A DNA stretch of 64,000 bases from Ophiobolus disseminans (lineage: Eukaryota > Ascomycota > Dothideomycetes > Pleosporales > Phaeosphaeriaceae): NCBI GenBank assembly GCA_010093685.1, contig MU006241.1, forward strand, positions 558,001 to 622,000, written 5' to 3'. The notes beneath the pieces were generated by a model. That model was not told where the DNA came from and did no database searches. It saw only the letters and a program-made list of their open reading frames with translations. Below, piece after piece: positions 23,615 to 35,675 of this stretch. Position 1 is the first letter of the stretch. Every line of letters starts with the position of its first letter. The position numbers were made by a program, and so were the translations under genes.

Positions 23615-26600
23615 ATGTTCCGCGTGCCCTCATCCACGCCGCCCTCATCTCCAGGCCGTCGCTCCAACGGCCCCTCCACGACCCCTGCAGGACCGCCGCC
23701 TGGCAGATCGTATGGCCCCTCGTCGACCCCCGGTGGTCCGCCTCCGACAATGAACGGCTTGTTTGGCAGCACAAAGCCCACCTTCAACCCGTCGGGGACC
23801 TACAACTTCGCCAGCAATTCTCTGTTCGGAAGCTCGCCGCCCAAGCCCAGCACCTTCGAAGGTGTTGGATCTGGCTCGATAAAGACGTCTGGCGAGGGAA
23901 GGCCTGCAGCACAGCGAGGGCGCACCAGTGGCTCGGGCACATTCCGCCTGCCCAGCAGCTCACCGCAGCCTGACGACGAGGAGGATGCGGAGGGCGAAGA
24001 GGACGAGGATATGTATGACGAAGAGTACGACGACGACGAGACGGACGAAGGCGAGGAGGAGGAGGAGGAGGAGGAGCCACTCTCAGCCTCGCGGCGCAAC
24101 AAGATGCCAAACAGATTCTCACAGTCCGTCGTTTCGAGGACCAGCGCGAGCGACATGGATCCCGGCCCGGCCTTGGTGAGTGCAGGCGCAAAGCAGACCA
24201 AATTCGATCTCTTCGCCATAGCCAAAGGTCTCGCACCAACCATTGGCCACGCATTCTTACATGAGTCGGATCGCATGCTACTGGAGACGGAGCGTCTGAT
24301 CGAGAAGGTCAATGACTCGGTACACTCGGACACGCCAGAAAAGAGGGCAGAGGTGCTTGGAACAGTCGCGCACGAGCTGGCAGGCTTGTGGCGGGCGGAA
24401 GGGAAAGCGAAACACACCTTCGCGCAAGCGGGCCGTCTGGCTAGCCTGCTACTTGCGCTCCACCATCCCCCACCCGCCGGACACGATCAGCGGACCTCTG
24501 CCTTGTCACTCGTACCCGCGCGCCCTGATGCCCGACACTACACTCCAATACCCAAGGTACTGCTCGATTGGCTAAACACGACCTATCCTGACTACTCTGA
24601 GTCGCAACAAGTGCTCAAGGAGCCGCGTGGATACTCGAGACACCCGTCTTTCTGGGAGGTGACACAAGCAGCTGTGCTTCGAGGCAACTTCAGCCAGTGT
24701 CTGCATTTTCTGCAGGGTGCAAAATTCGAAGTTGCGGTAACGGCACAGGACGACGGTCTCGGGGCCGCAGGCTATACCGGGTCCCATCTTCGATGCGCAA
24801 ACGACGCGGTTCGAGCTACCATTGACCTTCTCCGGGAGTGCCCAGCTGTCGTCTCACAAGACTGGGATATCAAGGGTCACGATTGGTCTATCTTCAGACA
24901 ACGAGTCCAGCAGGCATACACCAACCTACAGGACTTTGCGGAAGGGGAGAGCGCCAGCCGACATGCCGTGCCCCAGCCTTTCACCGCGTCCCATTTTGGC
25001 ATCTCACAGTCGCAAGCGAACTTCCAACTCAGTGTGGCGAGTCGCAGAGCGGAAAGCAAGGTGCCATGGTCAGTCTACGAGAACTTGGGCAAGATGTACC
25101 AGCTTCTGCTTGGCAACGAGGAAGAGCTGTTATCTATGTCGGCAGACTGGGTTGAGGCTGTCTTGTCGTTGGCAATATGGTGGAACGGAGAGGAAGAAGA
25201 GATAGGCCTTGGCAGTCTCGCGGCGAGTCGACGATCAATTATGCGATCACAGCGGGTGCGCTCGGTCGATATCACTCCAGTGAAGGCATACTGCCAGCGG
25301 CTGGCAGCTGCTTTGGCAGCAGTGATCGAGAACAGCGATGACGACTTCAGCGTCAACACAGTAGAACCTTTCGAAGTAGGAATTGCTTGCGTTGTGGACG
25401 ACAACATTGAAGGCGCTTTACAAATATTGAGCAGTTGGTCGCTCACCATAGCGTCTGCTTCGGCTGAGGTGGCCAGCGCTGGCGAGTGGTTCACGCGGGC
25501 CAATGGTATCATGGATCAGTTCGACCAGAGCGATCTTATGGTCCTAAGCTATACCGAGCAGCAGCAGACGGGCATATCGCAGGACGACCTTTTGGTCACG
25601 TACTCAAAAGCACTCGCCACAAAAGGAGTACTGAAAGGTGATGACAATCAGGCATCAAAAGAAGGCTGGGAACTGGCGATACAAGTGCTTGGCAGAATGG
25701 ACGACAACATAGCAGCCAGCGGCCGCATCGAGCAGTTGCTTAGCGCACTCCCTCTTGAGTCGTCCGAGCGTGTTGACAAGATCACACGGCTTTGTCAAGA
25801 GCTTGGGCTTTCGCAACATGCCACGACCATTGCTATGGTATGTACTCTCCTAACACAGCTGTCATGTCACGTACTAACAGGAGCAGAAATATGCCAATCA
25901 CCTCCGCACGAACACTCAGAATTACGGCGACACCTTGCACTACTACGCACGCGCTCATCTGGCGCCAAAGATCCAAGAAGTTTTGCGAGTCCTTGTAGCC
26001 CATTGTCTCGTCAAGTCGATAGCCTATCCTCCGCCCTCTGAACTAGACGACTCTCTTGGCTCACTCATCACCTCTCCGAAACAAGCTTTGACAGAGCTCG
26101 CCAGCCTCGACTCGGAGGCTGCATCCATGCTTTCAAGTCACCTCAGCGGCTACGCAACAATACGCAAGTTCTACGATCTCAGAGACGAAGACATTCTTGT
26201 CAAAGATGGTGAAAAGCCCGCTCATCGACCAATGGCACGAAGGCGAGCAGCGGCTAGTGCACTCATGGTCATCATCGCTAGCGCATCTTCCAGCATTCGA
26301 GGTGGACTCTATGACCCGGAGATAGAAACTGTGGTTCAAGTAGACGTCCTCTTAGCGCTATTGGGCGAGGCATTGGTTTTCGTGAACCAAACTAAACGCA
26401 CGTTGACTCTTCGACACCTCTACGATCTCCTCGCTGCCATCGAAGATCTAGAGACAGCACCGAGCATGATCCGCACGCAATGCGAAGAAGTGTTAACCAC
26501 CACACTTTCCGCTGCACATGACTCCTCATCGTCACACAGTCTGCAGAAATCAACATCGAACCTCACCACGGCGTCATCACAATTCTCACTCATCGGTTCA

Positions 26601-26807
26601 GCAGATTTCGGCTCTGCCGATGGTCAAAGCGCCGAGAGTTCTGCTGTACTGGTGAGGGGCGGACACGTAGACGAGAGCAAGCGTGGTTGGGACTGGAGAC
26701 GCGGGTTCCCTAAGGGCGCGAGCGGCGAGGATATCATTCGTGTGCTACGCCTAGGCATAGCCAAGGAGATAGGCAGAGCTTTTGCCGAGGGTGAAGTAAC
26801 TGCTTGA
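23615..26807 (+). CDS. NUP85: Nuclear pore complex protein Nup85
   Basis: Exons 23615-25837 and 25887-26807 give 1047 residues. Nup85 is a structural member of the Y-shaped Nup84/Nup107 scaffold complex. The N-terminus is a low-complexity Pro/Ser/Gly region with GLFGS/SLFGSS motifs, followed by a run of Asp/Glu (about residues 125-160). The helical Nup85 domain starts near KFDLFAIAKGLAP and continues to the C-terminus as a solenoid. The intron has a branch ACTAAC directly followed by AG; I skip that AG and use GGAGCAG, giving ATTIAM-KYANHLRTNTQNYGD. Using the first AG would insert Glu-Gln in frame. A longer protein than yeast Nup85 (744) is usual for filamentous fungi. Confidence 0.9.
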
Positions 26808-27352
26808 AGACGGGAAGTTCTAGGGGTTCTTGATACCATACTGTATGACTAAAGGTGAGGCATGTTGGATGTGACTTGGATGCATAGCGAGCGAACTTCG
26901 AATAACAACAGATGCACAATCCTCTTCGCACACCCTTGGACGTTTGAGCGTGACCGCAGCGGCGACGAACCGAACAGTCGCTATTTCGATCACGATCTGC
27001 CCGATCTGAGTGATAAGTGTCCCACAGCGGTGTACGTGTGGTGAGCAAGGCTGCGACTGTAGTTTAACAGCACACATGAGTGCGTGTCTAGTTACAGTGG
27101 GTTCTTGTAGCTCGCGGTCGGCGTCTTAGTTGAAGCTTGGGACCATCGTGCCTTCCTTCTACAACACCCGCACGTGCAATTACAACTAGCGCGACTCAAC
27201 AGCACTCCATCCATCTTCTCTCGCTTCAGCAAACTCTTCTCACATTCAGTCTTCCGTCCATTCTGACTCAATTACACCATCACACAGCATCTATTCATTC
27301 GTTCGTGGCGCATTTTCTTTGCATCTCATTCCATCAACTATTCCCTTCAATC
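26808..27352. other. Intergenic, includes a CT-rich leader before DMC1
   Basis: No gene seen. The last 200 bases before the DMC1 ATG are pyrimidine-rich, like a fungal 5' UTR. Confidence 0.5.
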
Positions 27353-28731
27353 ATGGCACCTTCCTCGGTAGCAAGCGATGACTCTGGCAATGATGTAGGC
27401 GGACTCACCGTGCGGTTGCATTAAGCATCATTGACTGAAATTGCGCAGGATGGCTTCATCGTCGACATTGACGCGATTCAAGCGCACGGCATCGGCGCTG
27501 TTGACATCGCAAAGCTCAAGGCCAATGGCTACTATACAATTGCTTCGGTGCATTCGGCTACGCGTCGCAATCTGCTGAAGATCAAGGGTTTCAGTGAGAT
27601 CAAGGTCGACAAGGTGAAGGATGCCATTGTCAAGTGTCAGGTATATATTCTCTATTGTCACGGCAAGCCATAGAGTTCCGCTAACACTTCGTGCAGCCTG
27701 CCGGCGGTGGCTTCCAAACCGCTCATGAGCTCGGTCAGCAGCGAAAGCGTGTACTGAAGATCTCAACGGGGAGCAAGCAACTCGACACTATACTTGGCGG
27801 GTGGGTACAACCCGCCTCTCATCTGCAGCTACAAGTCACTGACACTGCCCAGTGGATTCCAGACTATGAGTATCAGTGAGGTATTTGGCGAGTTTCGTTG
27901 CGGCAAGACGCAGCTTTCGCACACCATGTCGGTCATTGCGCAACTACCGAAAGACATGGGCGGCGCTGAAGGCAAAGTGGCATATATTGGTACATTCTAT
28001 GAGCCCATCTTGCCGAGGTCTCTGACCATGATGCGCAGACACAGAAGGTACCTTCAGGCCCGAGAGAATCGCTCAAATTGCTGAGCGCTTTGGCGTTGAT
28101 CCTGAAACCAGTAAGTCAGTGTGCACCAAATCATCTATAGCTTACTGATAGCTTGTAGCACAGGACAACATCACCTACGCCCGTGCCGTCAACTCAGAGC
28201 ATCAAATGGAGCTTCTAAACAAGGTGGCTGAGTTCTTCGTTGGCAACGAGTACCGGCTCCTCATCATCGACAGCATCATGGCCCTCTTCCGAGTCGACTA
28301 CACCGGACGCGGTGAGCTGAATGAGCGCCAGCAGAAGCTCAATCAATTCCTCTCGAAGCTAACGCATGTTGCCGAAGGTACGTCTCCGGGTATGTCATAC
28401 ATTTGACGGTCACTGACACCCAACAGAGTTCAACGTCGCTGTGCTCCTCACCAACCAAGTCCAGAGTGACCCAGGAGCAAGTGCACTCTTCGCCGGTGCA
28501 GACGGTCGCAAGCCTGTCGGCGGTCATATTCTTGCTCACGCTTCTGCAACTCGCATTCTGCTACGCAAGGGCCGTGGTGAGGAGCGCGTTGCGAAGATCC
28601 AAGACTCCCCAGGTATGTGATCGGTGTGTAATCATTTGCAATTTGGCTAACAGTACGGTCCAGACATGCCTGAGAAAGAAGCGACCTACATCATTACCAA
28701 CGGCGGTATCAATGACCCTGAGAAGGTCTGA
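27353..28731 (+). CDS. DMC1: Meiotic recombinase Dmc1 (RecA/Rad51 family)
   Basis: Eight exons (27353-27394, 27449-27640, 27697-27800, 27853-27989, 28039-28110, 28159-28377, 28427-28612, 28664-28731) give 339 residues. Dmc1 is the meiosis-specific strand-exchange ATPase. An N-terminal helix-hairpin-helix region is followed by Walker A (GEFRCGKTQ), IDTEGTFRP, Walker B (LLIIDSIMALFRVD), loop L2 region (NQVQSDPGA) and GGHILAHASATRILLRKG. GGH instead of the GGN found in Rad51, together with the N-terminal GFIVDIDAIQAHGI, favours Dmc1 over Rad51. The first exon could end at 27394 or 27409; both keep frame. Seven introns make it the most intron-rich gene here. Confidence 0.94.
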
Positions 28732-29308
28732 TACCTACACGCGGTCCATTACCCAGCCATATGAGCGGGTTGATCTCTGACATTATGTGGTGGCTTTGTG
28801 ACTACTCGCATTCGCTCACCTTTTCTTCTCTTCTCATCCTTCTCATAAATGTTGTCGCTACTTATTCACTTCTTGTATGCCATCGAACGGCAACTTTCAT
28901 CTTCCATTTTCGAAATGTAGCTGAGTGGAGGAGCGGTGGAGTTTAAGGTCTCTACCAATAGCTGCTGGTGTCAGAATATAATGCATATCGCTCTTGAGGA
29001 TTTTCAATCCCGTGAGCGCTATTCAATAGCATGCATTACCTGTTCTCAGTTGCTCAGCGTCGCCTTCGAGAGTCGTCAAAGCCGACCAAAGATTTCCATT
29101 GGCCGTGTTCAGCCAAGCCCTTCCGTCGCGCTTCGACGTCGAACACCAGCTTCCTGCCGAGGTACCTGCTTCTCCGCATCAACACTCCCGCTACGACAGC
29201 CATGTAGGCTATCAAGCCACCAGCTTCATATTGAAGCTCAATTGCATCTTTTCTATTCAATCCCCACTAACTCACACCTCCTCACTTACCCCCAGCACCA
29301 CCAAAAAC
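28732..29308. other. Intergenic, no gene seen
   Basis: 3' flank of DMC1 and leader of the enoyl-CoA hydratase gene. An open frame overlaps the hydratase start in another frame and is a shadow. Confidence 0.5.
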
Positions 29309-30388
29309 ATGTCACCGCGCCAGATCTCCCCCCGCCAAAAACCCGACATCACCCTCCCCACATCCTACAACGACCTCTCCTTCACGCAGATCCAGACGCG
29401 CCACCACGACGCCGAGCCCAGCATCATTATCCTGACGCTGCACCGCCCGAACAACCACAATGCGTTCACGGACAAGATGCGCGAGGAGATCGAGGCCGCG
29501 TACGCAATGTTCGACGTCGATGACCGCGTCAAATGTGTGGTTGTGACGGGCTCGGGGCGGATTTTCTGCGCGGGCGCGGATCTGGGGATAGGTTTTGGAG
29601 AGGGGATTAATGCGGAGGGGGCGGAGAGTGTGGGTGAGCATCGGGATGGGTATGTTTGGACTTTCTCTACTACCACTGGATATTGCTACGGAGATTGCTA
29701 ACCCGCAACACAGCGGCGGCCGCGTAACCCTCTCCATCTTCCACTGCCGCAAGCCCACCATCGGCGCCCTGCAAGGCTCCGCCGTCGGCATCGGCATAAC
29801 AATGACGCTCCCCATGAACATCCGCATCGTGCACAAAGCCGCGAAAATCGGCTTCGTCTTCAGCCGCCGCGGCCTCGTCATGGAGGCCTGCAGCTCGTAT
29901 TTCCTGCCCCGCCTCATCGGGCACAGCAGGGCGATGCAGGCCGTCACGACGGGGTCCGTGTACCGCGCTGACGATAAGGTGTGGGACGGTCTGTTTAGCG
30001 AGTTGGTGGACAGGCAGGAGGATGTGCTGCCGAGGGCGCTGGTGGTGGCGGAGGATGTGGTAAGGAATACGAGCGCGGTTAGTACGTATCTTATGAAGGA
30101 GATGATGTTTAGGGATAAGGGGAGTCCGGAGGGGCAGCATTTGTTGGACTCGAGGGTTATTTATGAGTTGTTTGGGTCGCCGTGAGTACCCTTATATGGT
30201 CGTGGTTGAGATGGCGCTAATATCTGGATAGTGACAATACCGAGGGCGTGCAGTCGTTCTTGCAGAAGAGGCCGGCGAAGTTTACGGGGACGATGGATAA
30301 TACGCAGGTGACTGGCTACCCGTGGTGGATGCCGTTGAACATTCTGGGAAGACCAAAGGTTGCGCCGACTGGAAAGGCTAAGATCTAG
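29309..30388 (+). CDS. Enoyl-CoA hydratase/isomerase family protein, probably peroxisomal
   Basis: Exons 29309-29649, 29714-30181 and 30232-30388 give 321 residues. The crotonase fold is shown by the oxyanion-hole motifs GRIFCAGADLGIGF and LQGSAVGIGITMTLPMNIRI, and by FVFSRRGLVMEACSSYFLPRLIG, which holds the usual catalytic-Glu position. Such enzymes act in fatty-acid beta-oxidation as hydratase or delta3,delta2-isomerase. The protein ends in Ala-Lys-Ile, a known PTS1 variant in fungi (used by the Candida tropicalis multifunctional enzyme), and has no clear mitochondrial presequence, so peroxisomes are the likely site. Introns have GTATGT and GTGAGT donors. Confidence 0.9.
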
Positions 30389-30649
30389 ATGCGTGAGAGA
30401 TAGAAAGGGATTCAAGTAGAGAGTGAACATGATCATTGCATACTACCCATATCTTCGTAAACCTTCCTGCCGTCAATACACGAAAGCACTTTCCTTGCCC
30501 TCCAGATGACTGCATCACACGACTCAGTTCGTTTGAGGTATCATGGATTTTCATTCGTTCCTAATGTACTTCTTTTCTGAAGCATGCATAACCGAGGGAA
30601 ACCCATATGATCCCTGCCCATCCAGACCGCACTCCGGAAAGAAAGACGC

Positions 30650-31658
30650 TTAGAAGAAAGTTGACGGGCGCTTGGAGGCGAAGATCTTCTTGCCGGCCTT
30701 CTTGGTGATGCGGTGGGGCAGAGGGAACTTGAGGTTCTTTGTGAGGAGCTGCTTGATGTATGGGCGGCGGATGTCGTCGCTCTTCTCGATCTCAACAACC
30801 TTGAGGATCTGGAGGTTGTCAGAATCTGTTCCTCCAGCAAGTAACATGATTGACATACCTGAACCGACCTGAAGCGAGATCGGTGGCGGGCGGCCATATC
30901 TTGGTAGAGGGCATCGACGGCGGCAACGCGGGACATCTCACGGTACTCCTTGTACATGTTGTGGGTACCGGAGCGCGAGTCGTAGCGGATCCAGATGCCG
31001 AAGTTCTTGACCTTCTGGGGACGCTTCTCGTGGATCTGAGGCCTGTTAGCCTTCCGTCTCCTTTTTCATCACAGACACAGTGTATGCGCTGCGCATTGCC
31101 TGCTACGCACCTGGTTTACGGAGACAATCTCGCCGTTGGCCTTCTTGATCTTGCGGAGCTTGCCAAGGAAGTACCAGAACCGTGACTTGGCGACGACCTC
31201 GTTGGGCGCAAAAATGCGCATACGGTAGATCTTGGGGGTGGGGTTGGCCTCTGAGGGCAGATGGCGCCCGATGATCTGGTATTCCTGGAAGCGAGCTGGG
31301 AGTTGTCAGTGCTACGTCTACTTGACAGCTTTTCCAGTGTATTTCCGATCCAGCAATTGCAGTGGGGCGAGGTCGGCGGTTCGAATCCGCAAGATTGGAA
31401 AGGATGCGATTGAGGTCTGAGGTCGATGTGTGCTTCCGGTCCTCCCAAGCATGTCCCCATCTTCCCATAACCCTCACTGGTAAGTCTCTTGGAGCGGCAG
31501 ACTCGGTATCTTCACATAGCTTGAGCAGCCGTGTATTTGTCCTCCGCGGCAGGTATCGTCATAAGGTCGAAGGTGTCTCGAGACGCGAATGGGGAATTTC
31601 GATCGGCTGCAATTGCTGGACGGACAGAGGGCGAGGGAACAGGAGTGTGCTTACCCAT
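30650..31658 (-). CDS. RPL20: 60S ribosomal protein L20 (eL20, formerly L18a)
   Basis: Exons complement 31658-31655, 31295-31111, 31035-30859 and 30808-30650 give 174 residues, matching yeast Rpl20 (172-174). It is a structural protein of the large ribosomal subunit. MARFQEYQIIGRHLP, FGIWIRYDSRSGTHNMYKEYRE and the end FASKRPSTFF are family signatures. The first exon is only four bases (ATG plus one base of the next codon), separated from the body by a 359-nt intron, long for this window. An early intron after the start codon is common in fungal ribosomal protein genes. The second intron skips an AG next to the GCTAAC branch site. It is divergent from CSN12. Confidence 0.95.
31341..31402 (+). 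other. tRNA-like remnant with a perfect B box inside RPL20 intron 1
   Basis: On the plus strand GGTTCGAATCC (31378-31388) matches the RNA polymerase III B-box/T-loop consensus. It is framed by a T-arm-like hairpin (GCGG/CCGC) and by outer arms TTTCCGATC and GATTGGAAA that pair over nine positions with one wobble-type pair. Only about 22 nt lie between the 5' arm and the T arm, so D and anticodon arms do not both fit. Not a functional standard tRNA; it may be a decayed tRNA or SINE-like fragment, or chance. Confidence 0.25.
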
Positions 31659-32044
31659 CTGTGGTATGTTAGCAGAGATCGCAAGAGCAGCCACGGAAAC
31701 TACTGACCTTATTTGTGCTGTCGGTTAGTACCCGGTGTGTGATGGTCCTCAAAGCTGCTGCGTGGTGTGCGCTTCGAATTCGCTGTTCGCTTAAGAATGG
31801 CCTAACCGCATCAGGCGAGACCGCGCTTGGCGTGCGCCACACCTGCTGCCGGCCAAACAACACAAACACACCAACCCATTCCGGCCCACAACTCAACACC
31901 GCCATCATGGGTCTCGATCTGTAAGTTGTAGTACTTGGAAAATGCGCGTGTCTTAGAATTGTTTGCGACGTCGCGTAATCGAAGTACTGAACGCGACACC
32001 TCAGCGTGGATCTGACCCCCGCTTCCTACTAAATAGCAGCCAGC
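31659..32044. other. Divergent promoter region of RPL20 and CSN12, with a possible 5' exon of CSN12
   Basis: An ATG in good context at 31908 opens a 14-nt frame ending at a GTAAGT donor (31922). Splicing to the AG at 32043 would join it in frame to the CSN12 start, adding Met-Gly-Leu-Asp-Leu. Equally, this may be an intron in the 5' UTR. Confidence 0.45.
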
Positions 32045-33809
32045 ATGGAAGCAGTTCTCGAGCCCTTCAAGCAAGCCTATGCGACGGGCCTGGCGCAACC
32101 TGTCGCCGAGTTCCTGAGCCCCATACCGCCTGGCCGTGATCCCGGCCGGCTTTATGACTTCTACCGCGCATCCAACGACGATAAGATCGAAGGCGAAGTA
32201 CGCTATGCGCTCAAGGCCAACAGGAAGACGCGCATGTCGAATAAAGAGGCCGAGGCATGGATCGACCTCATTGTAGGCTACTGGCGGGCCGTGAAGCAAA
32301 TCATACTGGCCGACGAAGCTGCGAACCAAGGAAGGCTTGGAGACCGCCAGTATCTTGCTGTGTACGACACCTGGAAAGATCTCACCAGCAGCTTCATCAA
32401 GCACATCTCGGGTGGCTCCCTGCCGCCTTGGGCTATCTTCACATTGTACTTCACCGCGAACCACTTTCGAAGGATAGCAATAAAGGCAGACGAGTACTTG
32501 GCAAGGGCAAAGCCTGCTACATCCGTCAACAGCTTTTCAGACGACATTGTAGTCCCGCAGACTGCACGCAGCGAGAAGCTCGAGGAAGCTGCACGAGTCT
32601 TCAACCGCGTCTTCGCTCTTTGCTTGGGCGACAGGTGTGCCATCACCCATCCCCTTTTCCATATGTCCAGTCTGACACAAGTTCAGAAATCCAGATATGT
32701 CAGAGTCTCGCAAATGGGGCGTGTACTGTATAGCCAACCTTCAATTCAAGACGTACTTTAAGGTACCATCTCGCTCCTATGAGTCCCATGTTCTGTGCTG
32801 ACTTTGACTGCAGCTGAAAGCCATCAGCTTGTCGAAGAACGTGGTCAAGTCCATCGCAGCCCAGTCTGACCTGCCTCCCTTCCACTTGTACCCGCGTGCC
32901 CACCGAGTGACCTATCGATACTACACAGGAGTGCTAGCATTTCTGCAGGAGGACTACGCGCAGGTCGGATATTCGACCGGAAGTAGAAGGGTTGTGCTAA
33001 CACGATGCAGGCTGAGAAGGACTTACAGGAAGCATGGGACTCGTGTTACGCCCGGTCGCAGAAGAACAAATCGTAAGTGTCGCTGCAAGACCAACACCAA
33101 CCCCTTTGGCTAATCCCAATAGTCTCATCTTGACCTATCTGATACCCTGCCGCCTCATCACACAGCACGCTATACCCTCAGCTACGCTCTTAGCCGAAGC
33201 TCCAGGTTTGGCACGTCTCATTGGGCCACTCGTTAGTTGCATCAAGAAGGGCGATCTCACAGGATTCGACAATGCTCTCGCAGAGGGCGAGCCCGCGTTC
33301 GTTAAGCGACGCATCTTCCTGACTCTTGAGCGAAGCCGCGACATCGCCTTACGCAACTTGTTGCGCAAGGTCTACCTAGCTGCAGGCTACGACGAGCTGA
33401 AGGAAGGCCAGACAGATAAAGACCGGATACGAAAGTCGAGAATACCACTCATCAACTTTGCGACCGCTCTTAGAATGGGCCTGTCGGGCGAAGGCAGCGG
33501 CCAAGTCGTGGAGGACGACGAGGTTGAGTGCCTATTGGCCAACCAGATATACAAGGTGAGCACGATGCAGCAACCCGGCTCCACTTCCTACACCTTATCG
33601 ACTCTCGCGTGTGCATGTCTTACATGCCGCCCAGTGATGAGTAGCCCACGTCGAGGCGAACGCCTTTGCTAGCGTTGCCACCCAAACCACCTCCATCTCC
33701 ACATCAGTGCTAACATGATTCGCAGGGCCTCATGAAGGGCTACATCTCGCGCGAGCACGCCATGGTGGTGTTAAACAAGAAGGGCGCGTTCCCCGGAACA
33801 AGGATCTGA
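32045..33809 (+). CDS. CSN12: CSN12-like PCI/PAM domain protein (Thp1/PCID2 relative)
   Basis: Exons 32045-32634, 32687-32762, 32814-32963, 33011-33072, 33123-33555 and 33726-33809 give 464 residues. This family contains a PCI domain and works with the COP9 signalosome (CSN12) or, as Thp1/PCID2, in TREX-2 mRNA export. Signatures are DPGRLYDFYR near the N-terminus, AYWxAVKQI-type helices, the block NLQFKTYFKLKAISLSKNVV, then HRVTYRYYTGVLAFLQEDY and LTYLIPCRL, and the C-terminal winged-helix segment with NQIYKGLMKGYISREHAMVVLNK. The third intron has a poor GTCGGA donor but a clear GCTAAC branch. The last intron (170 nt) is long. The start could lie at 31908 if the small exon described there is coding. 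Confidence 0.9.
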
Positions 33810-35675
33810 TGCCTAAACTCATCTGCCTACTGCCTACCTAGAGTACCACAACTCGACGCCCTACGGCTGCGCACCGCGACACGTCACTGGCCCAAACACT
33901 GAATAGTATTTGCAGTACGACTGCACAGACGCACACTTGCGCATGCCGCGTGCGCATGAAAGAGGTCACAGCGACACCTCGCTGCAACGCTATGGAGAAG
34001 TCTCGGCTCTGAACACCGAACCAAAACCTTGATAAGACAAATATACCCAAGCATTCCCTTTCCACACAGTTCCATGGTTTCTCCTTGCATGCATGACCCC
34101 CTGGCTAAGCGACGCCAACCAATTGGTGTTCCTGAAGCACGCCGCGTCGGCCGCACAGACGCCTTGTCGCCCTATCAGCTGATATCGCGTTGCCCCATCG
34201 TCCCGTCTCCTTGCTCATTTTACCCCACCCCCCGATGCGACGCGATGCGTCGCTCGTGTGACGAGATGGCTCGGCTTGTGACAAAGGATTGTGCGTGTTT
34301 GGGCCCGGTGTGGCTGTGTGGATGTGTGGGTGTGTGACGTGCTATGTTTGTTCTTGTGTGCGGCCTCTACTTGTCTGGGTCGCGGCGCAGTGAGTCAAAG
34401 GAACGGCGATCGTGAGTCCTTCGCACGCTGTGGTAGTCCTCTCATCCTATTCTGTTCCGTTCCGTATCCAGCCCGCCCCCCGCCCAGAGTAAGACATCAA
34501 ATCCCGTCAGTCTGGATCATCCTAGTTGGTGTGCATATAGGCGTGCTTGCTAATGCGTCTAGGTGCGCCTTGCGTTTGCCTCGACATGTTGCTGCCCTAC
34601 GATTGAGCTCATGTCTGTGATCTTCCGTGGTTGTCTCGATGCAAGGTTGATGCGAAGACGAGGAGTCGAAAGCCGTTTCTAGGGGTTTCGCATGCTCGGT
34701 CTCCACTTTTGGTTATGTGACTTTGCGTCCTTGCTATCATGGGTTTTTCTTCCCAACCAGATCAGCCAAGTTTCACCATACTTGATCGATCGGGAGTGAA
34801 GCTGACTGTGATGCAGAGACTTTGAACACGAATCCAAGTCTACTGTGACTTGGAGTCCGAATCAAAGGGCTGCTGGAGCCGAGTTTTTGAATGAGTGGTG
34901 TTTCGATGCGCAGCGCACTACACTTTGCAAAGTGAGAACGTTCAAACGCACAATATGATTCATCGTGTAAAGCTACTATCGCGAGGCGCAAAGTACGTCC
35001 TATAAACGACGGAATATGACCAGCGTTCGATCCCTTGGAAATGGTACAATTTAGAACCAACCGACCCGCAGCAACAGTTCAATCTAGTGGTAACAACACA
35101 GGCTCACAGCCTTCCCAGGCTTAAACAGAGACAAAAAGCAACCTCGATGCTACAGTGCCATAGGCATCTTGTTTTTGTGTGGTAATGAATAGCGCGGATA
35201 GATAACGAAACAGCCCTGAATGCCCTTCGCAATTTTGTGGCCAACACAACGGGATACGACGAAGAAAAGGCCCACGAGTGCCGTAACCGACAGCCCCGAA
35301 AAAAGGGATAATATAGTACAACGTGTGGCTGAATGAGTGCCAGAATGGTATCTTTGACCCAGAACGCCATGAGCAAGAGGAAAGGACGAAGGAAAGCCTC
35401 GATCGTGGTTGGTCGTAGCCGCGAGGCTGATCGAGGTAAATGTATGTACAAGAAGTGTAACAGGCAAGGCAGTCATTAGGCGGATATGATGGCAACGAAT
35501 AGAGGGACGGATTGATGTGGTGACAGGCGTAAGGCAGAGCGTTGGCTAACGATGGAGTGCGCACATGCCACAAGGCTATGCTGAGGACGGCGACGCGTCG
35601 CGGATGAGAGGGCGATGCTGACAGAGATACGAGAGGCAGAGATGAGGTGGCAGTCATTCCAGACTGGACGGCAGC
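33810..35675. other. 1.9-kb intergenic region, no gene seen
   Basis: Convergent 3' flanks of CSN12 and the BTB gene. Long overlapping ORFs on the minus strand at 35104-35657 are pyrimidine/purine-biased and lie in the expected 3' UTR of the BTB gene. A GT-rich stretch (about 34300-34340) is present. Confidence 0.4.

Noticed and set aside
27353..28731. Calling the recombinase RAD51
   Set aside because: GGHILAHAS and the N-terminal VDIDAIQAHGI block fit Dmc1 better than Rad51.
31341..31402. Functional tRNA in RPL20 intron 1
   Set aside because: The distance between the 5' arm and T arm is too short for both D and anticodon arms; kept only as a remnant.
35104..35657. Long minus-strand ORFs (up to 178 codons) downstream of the BTB gene
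   Set aside because: Three overlapping frames are all open because of base bias; they sit where the BTB 3' UTR is expected.
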